This document shows positions 28,742-37,128 of a stretch of 64,000 bases of DNA, piece after piece. The stretch's first letter is position 1. Each line of letters starts with the position of its first letter. Under the pieces are notes generated by a model. It was not told the origin of the DNA. It saw only the letters and a list, made by a program, of their open reading frames with translations, and searched no databases. Both the position numbers and the translations under genes were made by a program. This DNA is from Microbispora rosea (GTDB taxonomy: Bacteria > Actinomycetota > Actinomycetes > Streptosporangiales > Streptosporangiaceae). Location: the NCBI RefSeq assembly GCF_900156315.1, contig NZ_FTNI01000001.1, forward strand, positions 372,001 to 436,000, written 5' to 3'.

Positions 28742-30655
28742 GTGATCCTCATCAGTGCCGCACTGGTCCTCGCCGCAATCGTCCTGCTCATCGCGGGCGT
28801 CGTGCTGGGGACGCCTCCTCTCGTGATGTGGTCGATCGTCGTCAGCGTGCTGTCGGCGGTCTGTCTGCTGATCGGGGCACTGCTGAGACGCCACGAGCTG
28901 TTCCCTGCCGGTGGGCGTGCCGCCGAGGGAACCGCTCCCACCCCCCAGGGTTCGTCCGTGCCCCAGCTCGCGCACGTCGGTGCCGTGAGCGGGGCGTACG
29001 GCGGAGCCCTCGCCGGGGCACCGGCGCATCCGGTGGCCACGCCCATGCTGGCGGCCCCACCGGTCACACATCACGGGGCATTGCCCCCGCAGACCTTCCC
29101 GTCCCCGCCGCCCCAGCGGACGGGACCGATCACGCGGCCGCCGGCCGGTTCCGGCCGCGGCCTCGCCCCCGACGCGATCGTCCTCGTGATCCCCGGGCGC
29201 AAGCGCTTCCATCTGGCCACCTGCCGCCAGCTCGCCGGGCGTGAGACCGAGGAGCTGACGCACGAGGAGGCCCGCGAGGAAGGCTTCACCCCCTGCACCA
29301 CCTGTCTCCCCGAGATCTCCAGCCGCACGGCGGAGCCGGAGGAGGCCCCATCCCGTGGCGACACCGCCCGCGACGACGCGGCCCCCGACGAGGGCCTCCG
29401 CGCGGAAGCCGCCCCCACGACCACCACGCCTTCGGCCGGGACCTCCGGCACGACCGGCAGGGAACCGTCCCGTTCCACGCCCGCTGATCGTGAGCCGCCT
29501 GTCGCGCGGTTCCCTCAGCCCGGCGTCCCGGGGCCGCGCCTGCCCGAGCCGTCCGACGACGAAGCGCGTGAAGAGCCCCGCGAGACGGCGGAAGAGGCGT
29601 CCGGGAAGACAGCCGGCGACGGCGAGGCCGATGAGCACGACGGTCCGGCGCGCGACACGGCCTCGCAGGCCGATGGCGGGACCGAGGGCGAGGGGCACGC
29701 TCCGGTGGACTGGTTCGGCCGGGGCGCGCCGGCGGAGTCCGGCGCGGAGACGACGACCCCGCGGTCTGCCGCTTCCACCCCGCCGTCCCCGCCCGCGGGC
29801 TCCACTCCGCCGTCCTCGCCTTCCGCCTCGTCCTCCGCGGCATCTTCGGGATCGTCGTCCGATTCCTCCGCGCCGTCCCGGCCTTCTGCCACGTCATGGT
29901 CCGCACCGGCCTGGTCTCCGCCGGCTGCGGGATCGGCGTCGGGTCCGGCGGACGACGAGACGGACGACTCGCTGACCGACACCGCGGAGCACGACTGGTT
30001 CAGGCCCGGGGCGCCCCTGCCGTGGGACCCCGCACTGTCGAAGGCCGCTGCCGGCGAGGCGGCGAAGGGAACCCCGTCGTCGGAGGACGGCGAGTCCGAT
30101 GGACCCGCTGCTGGGGGCAAGGCCCGGGCCGCGGCCGCGCCGCAGCGGGCCGCCTCCTCCCGCTCGGACGACGAGCGGGACCGTGACGACCAGAGCGGAT
30201 CCGGGGCCGGGGACGCGCACACGGCGTCCCGCCCTGAGGACGCCCCCACGCCCCCGCCCACGGGGGCCCGAAAGCCGGTGGAGCCGGCAGAGACCCCCGG
30301 ATCCGGGCGCGCCGGATCCGCGGCCTCGGCCGGCTCCACCACCGGCCCGGCGCCCGCCGCCGGGAGCACCGCCGACGAGAGCGCCGGAAAGGGCACTGCG
30401 AAGAGCACCGGGAAGACCGGCACGGCCGGCGCCGCCGGTGCGCAGGACGGCGAGGGCGAGGACGACGGCGCCGACGCGGCGGAGCCGTCCGCCGACGGGG
30501 ACGCGCGGGTGCGGGTCATGGTCGGCACACGGCGCTACCACGAGGCCGGGTGCCCCCTGATCAGTGGGATGGGCGAGTCGGGCATCGAGACCATGACACG
30601 GGCCGAGGCCGACGAGGCCGGCCTCACCCCCTGCTCGGTCTGCCAGAACGACTGA
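28742..30655 (+). CDS. Unrecognised membrane protein with two HC/CC metal-knuckle domains
   Basis: 637 residues from a GTG start 45 bp after divIVA. Two TM helices occupy residues 1-43. A first H-x3-C ... C-x2-C motif has His157, Cys161, Cys185, Cys188; a second has His600, Cys604, Cys631, Cys634, at the extreme C-terminus. Both have the local pattern (R-x-(F/Y)-H-x3-C, then a helix with EA, then G-(F/L)-T-P-C-x2-C). The motif resembles small Zn-binding modules seen at the ends of some extracytoplasmic nucleases. Between them lie about 400 Ser/Pro/Glu/Thr-rich, presumably disordered residues containing two DWF-x2-GAP motifs (residues 323 and 418). Function unknown; the context suggests a role in tip growth or division. 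Confidence 0.8.
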   Translation: MILISAALVLAAIVLLIAGVVLGTPPLVMWSIVVSVLSAVCLLIGALLRRHELFPAGGRAAEGTAPTPQGSSVPQLAHVGAVSGAYGGALAGAPAHPVATPMLAAPPVTHHGALPPQTFPSPPPQRTGPITRPPAGSGRGLAPDAIVLVIPGRKRFHLATCRQLAGRETEELTHEEAREEGFTPCTTCLPEISSRTAEPEEAPSRGDTARDDAAPDEGLRAEAAPTTTTPSAGTSGTTGREPSRSTPADREPPVARFPQPGVPGPRLPEPSDDEAREEPRETAEEASGKTAGDGEADEHDGPARDTASQADGGTEGEGHAPVDWFGRGAPAESGAETTTPRSAASTPPSPPAGSTPPSSPSASSSAASSGSSSDSSAPSRPSATSWSAPAWSPPAAGSASGPADDETDDSLTDTAEHDWFRPGAPLPWDPALSKAAAGEAAKGTPSSEDGESDGPAAGGKARAAAAPQRAASSRSDDERDRDDQSGSGAGDAHTASRPEDAPTPPPTGARKPVEPAETPGSGRAGSAASAGSTTGPAPAAGSTADESAGKGTAKSTGKTGTAGAAGAQDGEGEDDGADAAEPSADGDARVRVMVGTRRYHEAGCPLISGMGESGIETMTRAEADEAGLTPCSVCQND

Positions 30656-30689
30656 CCGCGGAGCACCTCCGGGCTCCCGCCGGTGGTGG

Positions 30690-31025
30690 TCAGTCCTCTC
30701 CGAACCGGATACGCAGTTCCGCCATCTTGGACCGAAGCTCGCTTTCGGTGAACACGCCCTTGTTCATCAGCGCGTGCGCGACGGCCAACGCGGAACGCGT
30801 GTGGACCGGGAAGCGGCGATAGACGGTCTCTCCGAGCAGGTCCTCGGCCTGACGGCGTTCCAGGGTGTCCAGTGCGCCTCGCCAGGACAGGCACTCGCAG
30901 GTCGCCTGCATCCGGGACTCCCACGGAGTACGGACGCGCTCCAACGACGGCAGGTCGGTGTCGTCGCGCTCTCCGATGGCCTCAAGCGTGTCCATGAGCA
31001 CCGTGTAGGGTGTCTCACTGCTCAC
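30690..31025 (-). CDS. P15K-like assembly protein / NHase beta N-domain homologue
   Basis: 111 residues from a GTG start overlapping scnC by 4 bp. The segment TCECLSWRGALDTLERRQAEDLLGETVYRRFP parallels CECLAWRGVWNAEIRRRMENDLGATQYYGLP in the upstream scnB-like product, so the two are homologous. In Thiobacillus thioparus the gene after scnC encodes P15K, a beta-subunit-like factor that helps insert cobalt. Position and homology support the same role here. It is the last gene of the operon and converges on the gene ending at 30655. Confidence 0.7.
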   Translation of the reverse strand: MSSETPYTVLMDTLEAIGERDDTDLPSLERVRTPWESRMQATCECLSWRGALDTLERRQAEDLLGETVYRRFPVHTRSALAVAHALMNKGVFTESELRSKMAELRIRFGED

Positions 31026-31741
31026 TTGCCACCTCCGGTGATCTCCGCCGACTGATGGGCGACTCCGGAACGCGGGGGTGCCTCGGCGGCGGTCCAGCCC
31101 GGCTGTGGAAGAGCCACACCGATCATCGTGTCACGGGTGACGATGGCCGCGAGCTGCTCCTCGGTCCAGCCCTCGGTGCCTGCCGGGCGCATCGGCATCA
31201 CCATGAACCGTGACTTCTGGTTGGAGTCGTGGACGCGTATCTCGACGTCGGCGGGGAGGAACAGTCCGAACTCCGCGAGCACCTGGCGCGGCTGGCGCAC
31301 CATGCGCCGGCGGTAGTTCGGGGTCCGATACCAGTCGGGTGACATGCCGAGCACCGGCCTCGGGTAGCAGGAGCACAGGGTGCACACGATCACGTTGTGC
31401 ACCTGCGGGGTGTTCTCCAGGACGTAGAAGTAGGTGTAGTCGCTCGGCGTGCCCGTCCCGGTCGGATCGAGCCAGTTCACCCCCACCTCCTTGGAAGCCT
31501 CTGTCCCGTCGGCGAGCAGGCGTTCCTTGAATGCCGGATCGAGCCAGGCCTTGGCCACCAGCTTCGACCCGTACATGGGGGTGCGGCTTTCGGCCCATTC
31601 GGAGAAGCGGCGGTGGTCCTCCGCGGAGAAGACGCCCTTCTCGATCGCCAGTTCCCGTACGGCGAGCTCGAGGATCTCGAACTCGTCGGTCCCGTCCGGC
31701 TCCTGGACCGGGGCGTGCGGATCATGACTGTGGGTGCTCAT
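31022..31741 (-). CDS. scnC: Cobalt thiocyanate hydrolase gamma-type subunit (NHase alpha family)
   Basis: 239 residues carrying the metal-binding loop VCTLCSC: Cys120, Cys123, Cys125, with Thr121 as in cobalt-type enzymes. The next residues are YPR (Arg128). In nitrile hydratases this position is usually Trp, while thiocyanate hydrolase gamma has an Arg in the anion-binding pocket. This favours SCN- hydrolysis (to COS and NH3) over nitrile hydration, though substrate assignment is inference. Separate small beta-N-like and beta-C-like genes upstream match the three-subunit organisation of thiocyanate hydrolase. ATGA/GTGA overlaps on both sides. Confidence 0.82.
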   Translation of the reverse strand: MSTHSHDPHAPVQEPDGTDEFEILELAVRELAIEKGVFSAEDHRRFSEWAESRTPMYGSKLVAKAWLDPAFKERLLADGTEASKEVGVNWLDPTGTGTPSDYTYFYVLENTPQVHNVIVCTLCSCYPRPVLGMSPDWYRTPNYRRRMVRQPRQVLAEFGLFLPADVEIRVHDSNQKSRFMVMPMRPAGTEGWTEEQLAAIVTRDTMIGVALPQPGWTAAEAPPRSGVAHQSAEITGGGK

Positions 31742-32043
31742 ACGCTGTGCTCTCCCTCGCCGGCCGGTTCCAGCCAGCGCTCCGAGAATTCCGATTCCAG
31801 GGTGTCGAGGTCCGGGCCGGCGTAGTCCGCCCAGAGCTCTGTCTGCTTGAAGCGCACGACGTAGAACGGCTCGTGCCGCCCATCCTCGTCGCGGCCCCAC
31901 GCCTCGTCCTCGGGGATGACCCACGCGGGCCGGTCCTCGACCACGGTGCCGATCCGCCCGCGCATGTAACCCTGGCAGCGCGTGTGGAACAGCGTCGTCT
32001 CGTCGCGGACGACGACGCGATCTCCGACCTTGAACCGTCTCAT
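31738..32043 (-). CDS. scnA: Thiocyanate hydrolase alpha-type subunit (NHase beta C-terminal, SH3-like)
   Basis: 101 residues corresponding to the SH3-like C-terminal domain of nitrile hydratase beta: FKVGDRVVVRDETTLFHTRCQGYMRGRIGTVVE and the later FYVVRFKQTELWADYAGPDLDTLESEFSERWLEPA. In single-chain NHase beta this is fused to the domain encoded here by the preceding gene. It overlaps both neighbouring genes by 4 bp (ATGA each). Confidence 0.82.
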   Translation of the reverse strand: MRRFKVGDRVVVRDETTLFHTRCQGYMRGRIGTVVEDRPAWVIPEDEAWGRDEDGRHEPFYVVRFKQTELWADYAGPDLDTLESEFSERWLEPAGEGEHSV

Positions 32044-32480
32044 GAGAGCACATCCCCACGCCGGGCCCGGATTTCGTCGATCTTCCTTCCGAGCTCGTCG
32101 GTCGTGACGATCCCCTTCTCGACGAGCACCCGGGCGGCGGTGGTGATCCACCGGGCGTAGTAGGGCAGCCCGTAGTACTGGGTGGCTCCGAGATCGTTCT
32201 CCATGCGCCGGCGTATCTCGGCGTTCCACACCCCACGCCAGGCGAGGCACTCGCACGTGACGTAGGTGTCCATCTCCCACTGTCGTTCGGCCTCGTGCCG
32301 CGACTCGTACGCCACCTGGACGTCGGGCTGACCGCCGACGTCGTGCAGCACATGGCGCAGGGCGTCATATAGCTCGGTGCTGATGTGGTAAGGAGAGTCC
32401 AACGGCCGGCGGAAATCGGGCCGCAGCCTGTTCGTGTCACGGAGAAAACTGTCGTACGACCCCGTTCTGTCCTCTGTCAT
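32040..32480 (-). CDS. scnB: Thiocyanate hydrolase beta-type subunit (NHase beta N-terminal)
   Basis: 146 residues homologous to the helical N-terminal part of nitrile hydratase beta. It includes the thiocyanate-hydrolase-like CECLAWRGVWNAEIRRRMENDLGATQYYGLPYYARW and a C-terminal helix ending in EIRARRGDVLS. It is the first of four overlapping genes (scnB-scnA-scnC-P15K), the same order as in Thiobacillus. It starts 86 bp downstream of the interrupted Ni/Co permease gene. No strong ribosome-binding site is visible. Confidence 0.8.
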   Translation of the reverse strand: MTEDRTGSYDSFLRDTNRLRPDFRRPLDSPYHISTELYDALRHVLHDVGGQPDVQVAYESRHEAERQWEMDTYVTCECLAWRGVWNAEIRRRMENDLGATQYYGLPYYARWITTAARVLVEKGIVTTDELGRKIDEIRARRGDVLS

Positions 32481-32566
32481 CTTAATTCACCCCGCGCTGC
32501 CCTATACCCTCGGGTCTGATCGCAACTCAAGCATTTGGGGATTTTGCCGTAACGGGAGATAGGGAA

Positions 32567-33628
32567 TCAGTTGACGGTGAAACGCTCGCCCAATTTGAAC
32601 ACGCGCCACACGAGTGCGGCGATGCTCCATGCCGCGACGAACAATGCGACGATGACGTATCCGAGGATCTCGAAATGGCCCGCGAGCGACGCGTACGCCG
32701 CGATTGGCCCGCCCGCGCCGGTCGCGTCCACGGTCAGCTTGGCCAGGTACACCGTCGCGACGAACGCCGCCACCACCACGGTCATGCCGGTCGTCGCGGC
32801 GTTGTAGTGGAGCCGTCGCGCCGGGTCGCGATAGGCCCACGAGTAGGCGCGCGACATGATCAGGCTGTCGGCCGTGTCACAGGCCGTCATCCCGGCGGCG
32901 AACAGCAGCGGCAACGTGAGGACGGCCGTCATCGGCAGCCGGCCCTGCGACGCCGTGCCCGCCGACAGCGCCAGCAGCGTCACCTCGCTGGCCGTCTCCA
33001 GCCCGAGCCCGAACAGCAGGCCGATCGGCTACATGTGCCACGACGAGCGGATCAGCCCTCGAACGCGGTCGCCCAGAAGGCGGTTCATCAGGCCGCGGTT
33101 CAGAAGCTGCAGCTCCAGTTCCCTCCGGTCGATCCGGCCGTGGGCCATCCGCCGCCACAGTCCGATCAGGCCGGCCAGGACGAGGCCGTTGAGCACGGCG
33201 ACGAGCAGCAGGAACGACATGGCGACGAGCTGGGAGACGAGCCCTCCCACATGCCGGAAGCTCTCGACGCCGTGCCCGGCGGCGCCGGCGGCGAGGGCCA
33301 CGATCAGGGCCAGGACCAGCACGACGGTGGAGTGGCCGAGGGCGAAGAAGAAGCCCACCCCGACCGGGCGGCGACCACGCTGCGTCATCAGCCGCGTCGT
33401 GTCGTCGATCGCCGCGATGTGGTCGGCGTCGAAGGCGTGCCGGACGCCCAGGCTGTAGGCCAGTGTCCCGGCACCCGCGAACCCCCCGGCGCCTGCCGGG
33501 CCGTCGACGTAGTACAGGTACAGGGACCAGCCGGCGACATGGAGCAGAGCGACGAAGGTGACGATCCCGCCGACCCGCGCGCGCTCCCTCGCCGTCCAGC
33601 GTACGGGGACGTATACGGGCAGGCTCAT
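32567..33628 (-). pseudogene. Nickel/cobalt permease (NiCoT family) interrupted by an in-frame amber codon
   Basis: The full frame would encode about 353 residues (usual 330-380). The first part has the NiCoT signature RHAFDADHIAAIDDTTR, whose His/Asp residues bind Ni2+ or Co2+. After ...IRSSWHM a TAG stop stands at 33031-33029, and the same frame continues PIGLLFGLGLETASEVTLLAL to the natural end. The family usually has Tyr at the stop (HMYP(I/V)G), so one C-to-G change of TAC explains it. Everything else is intact, including the last TM helices. It could be a recent pseudogene, a read-through gene, or a sequence error. It sits directly upstream of a cobalt enzyme operon. Confidence 0.85.
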
Positions 33629-33892
33629 GTCGTGACTCCGGGAGCGAGGCGGCCGCGAGGACGTGGGTCGCGGACGCCCCGGCCCTTTTCCCGCATCGCG
33701 CCCCGCGCAACCCCGCCCCACCGGTGGGGTGGGTGCGTCTTGACCGGAGTAAGCACGTGATGCACGTCGCCTCCCGCTTTCCTGGGGAAATAACGCCTAT
33801 TTCCTCGACAGTCAGTCCCTCGCGAGGGCGCTGTCAACGAGTGGTGATTTCCGGCATTCGGCGGGTGGACAGAAGCGGCGGGGAAAACTCCC
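33629..33892 (-). other. Upstream region of the Ni/Co permease gene
   Basis: About 260 bp without a gene. It holds a perfect 14-bp palindrome CCCCACCGGTGGGG (33716-33729), about 90 bp before the permease start, which could be a metalloregulator site. On the minus strand TTGACA (33837-33832) could be a -35 element, but no good -10 follows. No cobalamin riboswitch core was recognised. Confidence 0.45.
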
Positions 33893-33939
33893 GCAAAAAG
33901 AATTGCCCGGGCACCGGTCGGATGACCGGCGCCCGGGCA
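33893..33939 (-). terminator. Intrinsic terminator of ileS
   Basis: On the minus strand, 14 bases after the ileS stop, arms TGCCCGGGC and GCCCGGGCA (33931-33939 and 33904-33912) enclose a second stem GACCGG/CCGGTC. They are followed by ATTCTTTTTG, a proper U-tract. Confidence 0.85.
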
Positions 33940-33952
33940 CTGTCCAGCCCGG

Positions 33953-36900
33953 TCAGGCCTTACGGAGGCGGAAGGACAGGCCGAGGTCGGCGTCCTCGTG
34001 CACCGGCAGGTCCTCGTCCGGGGCGCCTTCGGTGAGGCTCGCCGCCAGCACCTCGTCGGCGACGGCGTCGCCGCCCTCGCGCAGCGCCTCGGCAAGCTCA
34101 CCCTCGGCCGACCACCACAGATCGATGCGGTCGGTGATGGACAGGCCGGTGGACTTGCGGGCCTCCTGGACGAGCCGGATCACGTCGCGGACCAGGCCGG
34201 CCCGGCGCAGTTCGTCGGTGATCGCCAGGTCCAGCGCCACGGTCTCGCCGGTGCCGGTGTCCACCGCGCCGGTCTCCACGGCCCAGCCCGACTTCGGCTG
34301 CTCGGTCACGATCACGTCGTCCGCGCCCAGCTTCACCGTGCCCAGCTCCCCGGCCTCGACCGTCGCGGACCCGCCCGAGCGCAGGGCGCGGGCCAGCTCC
34401 GCCGGGTCGGCGCCCGCCACGGCCGCGGCGACGAGCTTGGTCTGCGAGCCGAACCGCTTGCCGAGGCTGCGGAAGTTGGGCTTGACCGTGAAGGTCACCA
34501 GGTCGGCGGAGAACCCGGACAGGTCCTCCAGCCGCTGGACGTTGAGCTCGTCGGCGATGAGGTCGCGCAGCTCGCCGGGGAGACCGGCCCAGCCGGGGGC
34601 GCCGACCAGGGCCCGGCCGAGCGGCTGGCGGGTCTTGACCGACGACGAGGCGCGCGCCGACCGGCCCAGCTCCACGAGCCGGCGCACCAGCGCCATCCGC
34701 TCCGACAGCTCGGGGTCGAGCAGCGCGGCGTTCACCTCCGGCCAGGTGGCCAGGTGCACCGAGGCGGGGGCGTCCTGGTCGCGCAGCACGTCCCACAGGT
34801 AGTCGGTGAGGAACGGCACGAGCGGGGCCATGAGCCGGGTGACGGTCTCCAGGCACTCGTAGAGCGTCGCGAACGCCGACGCCTCGCCGGACCAGAAGCG
34901 GCGGCGCGAGCGGCGGACGTACCAGTTGGACAGGTCGTCCAGGAACTCGGTGAGCCGTCGCCCGGCCTTGGCGGTGTCGAACTCCTCCATCGACGCGGTG
35001 ACGTCGGCCACCGTGCGGTGCAGCTCCGCCAGCGCCCACCGGTCGATCAGCGGCCGCTCGGCGTACGCCGGGGCCTCGGCCACCCGCGAGGGGGACCACG
35101 ACTCGGCGTTGGCGTAGAGCGTGAAGAACGACGCGGTGTTCCAGTAGGTCAGCAGGACCTTCCGGACGATCTCCTCCAGCGCCGCGTGGCCGATCCTGCG
35201 GGGAGCCCAGGGGGACCCGGAGGTGGCCATGTACCAGCGCAGGGGGTCGGCGCCGTGCTGGTCCATGAGCGGCATCGGCTGGAGCACGTTGCCCAGGTGC
35301 TTGCTCATCTTGCGGCCGTCCTCGGCGAGGATCAGGCCGAGGCAGAGCACGTTCTCATACGACGACCGGCCGAACACCAGCGTGCCGACGGTCATCATCG
35401 AGTAGAACCAGCCGCGGGTCTGGTCGATCGCCTCGCAGATGAACTGGCCGGGGAAGGAGTTGTCGAAGACGTCCTTGTTGACCAGCGGCGCACCCCACTG
35501 CGCGAACGGCATGGCGCCCGAGTCGTACCAGACGTCGATCACGTCGGGCACGCGCCGGGCCTCCGCCTGACACGTCGGGCAGGGGAAGGTCACGTCGTCG
35601 ACGTACGGACGGTGCGGGTCGAGGCCGGTCAGGTCGCGGCCCGCCAGCTCGCCCAGCTCCTTCAGCGAGCCGACGCAGGTGACGTGGTCCTCGTTCTCCG
35701 AGCAGACCCACAGCGGCAGCGGCGTGCCCCAGTAGCGGGACCGCGACAGCGCCCAGTCGACGTTGTTGCGCAGCCACTCGCCGTACCGGCCGTGCTTGAT
35801 CGTCTCGGGGAACCAGTTGGTGCGCTCGTTCTCGGCGAGAAGCCGGTCCTTGATCGCGGTGGTCCTGATGTACCAGGACGGGAGCGCGTAGTAGAGCAGC
35901 GGGGTGTGGCAGCGCCAGCAGTGCGGGTAGCTGTGCTCGAAGTGCTCGCCGCGGAACAGCAGGCCGCGCTCGCGGAGGTTGCCGGTCAGCGGCTCGTCGG
36001 CGTCCTTGAAGAACAGGCCGCCCACGAACGGCACGTCCGGCAGGAAGCGCCCGTCAGGGCCGATCGGGTTCACCACCGGCAGGCCGTAGCGCTTGCAGAC
36101 GGTCATGTCGTCGGCGCCGAAGGCGGGGGCCTGGTGGACCAGGCCGGTGCCGTCCTCGACCGTGACGTACGTGCCGAGCACGACGTAGTGGGCACCCTCG
36201 ATGTCCACCAGGTCGAAGGGGCGCCGGTAGACGGTGTGCTCCAGCTCGGAGCCCTGGTAGGTGGCCAGCACCTCGGCGTCCTCGCCGAGGACCCGCCGCA
36301 GCAGCGGCTCGGCCACCACCAGCACCTCGTCGCCGCGCCGGGCCGCGACGTACGTCACGTCGGGGTGCACGGCGACCGCGGTGTTGGACACCAGGGTCCA
36401 GGGGGTGGTGGTCCAGATCAGCAGCGAGGCGCCCATCTCGGCCAGGGGACCGGAGACGACGGGCATCCGCACGTACACCGACGGGCTGGAGACGGTCTCG
36501 TAGCCGCCGGGCTGGCCGAGCTCGTGGTCGGACAGGCCGGTGCCGCAGCGGGGACAGTACGGCGTGATCCGGTGGTCGCGGAACAGCAGGTCCTTGTCCC
36601 AGACGACCTTGAGCGACCACCAGACGGCCTCGACGTACTGGGGGTCCATCGTGCGGTAGGCCTGGGACATGTCGACCCAGTAGCCCATCCGCTCGGTCAT
36701 CTCCTCGAACGCGTCCACGTGCCGCAGCACCGACTCGCGGCAGCGCGCGTTGAACTCGGCGATGCCGTACGACTCGATCTCGGGCTTGCCGGACAGGCCG
36801 AGTTCCTTCTCGACGGCGACCTCGACGGGCAGGCCGTGGCAGTCCCAGCCGGCCTTGCGGGGCACGTGGTAGCCGCGCATCGACTTGTAGCGGGGGAAGA

Positions 36901-37111
36901 CGTCCTTGAAGACGCGGGCCTCGACGTGGTGGACGCCGGGCATGCCGTTGGCGGTCGGCGGGCCCTCGTAGAACACCCAGGACGGGCCGTCGGCGTTCTG
37001 CTCCAGCGAGCGCTCGAAAACCTTCCCGTCCCGCCAGCGTTCGAGGACCTCGTGCTCGAGGGCCGGCAGGTCGACCTGCGCGGGAAGTGAGCGGAAATAG
37101 TGGGAAGACAT
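33953..37111 (-). CDS. ileS: Isoleucyl-tRNA synthetase
   Basis: Class I synthetase of 1052 residues. The HIGH-equivalent region is PPTANGMPGVHHVEARVFKDVFPRYKSM, followed by KAGWDCHGLPVEVAVEKELG; the KMSKS-type loop reads DGRKMSKHLGN; the editing domain lies between. The protein closely resembles the Streptomyces type, including the C-terminal LSFRLRKA. The ATG at 37111 is chosen from family N-termini (MSSHYFRSLPAQVDLPALE) and a GGAGGT 11 bases upstream. It is preceded by a T-box leader and followed by an intrinsic terminator, so it forms its own transcription unit. Confidence 0.97.
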   Translation of the reverse strand: MSSHYFRSLPAQVDLPALEHEVLERWRDGKVFERSLEQNADGPSWVFYEGPPTANGMPGVHHVEARVFKDVFPRYKSMRGYHVPRKAGWDCHGLPVEVAVEKELGLSGKPEIESYGIAEFNARCRESVLRHVDAFEEMTERMGYWVDMSQAYRTMDPQYVEAVWWSLKVVWDKDLLFRDHRITPYCPRCGTGLSDHELGQPGGYETVSSPSVYVRMPVVSGPLAEMGASLLIWTTTPWTLVSNTAVAVHPDVTYVAARRGDEVLVVAEPLLRRVLGEDAEVLATYQGSELEHTVYRRPFDLVDIEGAHYVVLGTYVTVEDGTGLVHQAPAFGADDMTVCKRYGLPVVNPIGPDGRFLPDVPFVGGLFFKDADEPLTGNLRERGLLFRGEHFEHSYPHCWRCHTPLLYYALPSWYIRTTAIKDRLLAENERTNWFPETIKHGRYGEWLRNNVDWALSRSRYWGTPLPLWVCSENEDHVTCVGSLKELGELAGRDLTGLDPHRPYVDDVTFPCPTCQAEARRVPDVIDVWYDSGAMPFAQWGAPLVNKDVFDNSFPGQFICEAIDQTRGWFYSMMTVGTLVFGRSSYENVLCLGLILAEDGRKMSKHLGNVLQPMPLMDQHGADPLRWYMATSGSPWAPRRIGHAALEEIVRKVLLTYWNTASFFTLYANAESWSPSRVAEAPAYAERPLIDRWALAELHRTVADVTASMEEFDTAKAGRRLTEFLDDLSNWYVRRSRRRFWSGEASAFATLYECLETVTRLMAPLVPFLTDYLWDVLRDQDAPASVHLATWPEVNAALLDPELSERMALVRRLVELGRSARASSSVKTRQPLGRALVGAPGWAGLPGELRDLIADELNVQRLEDLSGFSADLVTFTVKPNFRSLGKRFGSQTKLVAAAVAGADPAELARALRSGGSATVEAGELGTVKLGADDVIVTEQPKSGWAVETGAVDTGTGETVALDLAITDELRRAGLVRDVIRLVQEARKSTGLSITDRIDLWWSAEGELAEALREGGDAVADEVLAASLTEGAPDEDLPVHEDADLGLSFRLRKA

Positions 37112-37128
37112 CGTCGGGCGGGACCTCC

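Noticed and set aside
31022..32480. Ordinary nitrile hydratase
   Set aside because: The beta chain is split into two small genes in scnB-scnA order, the alpha-like chain has Arg rather than Trp after the CSC motif, and a P15K-like gene follows. Not fully excluded.
32567..33628. Frameshift in the Ni/Co permease gene
   Set aside because: The two halves are in the same frame (start positions differ by a multiple of three) and the text reads through the TAG without loss, so it is a nonsense codon, not a frameshift.
33629..33892. Cobalamin riboswitch upstream of the permease
   Set aside because: No B12-box-like GCCACTG or matching architecture could be recognised on the minus strand.
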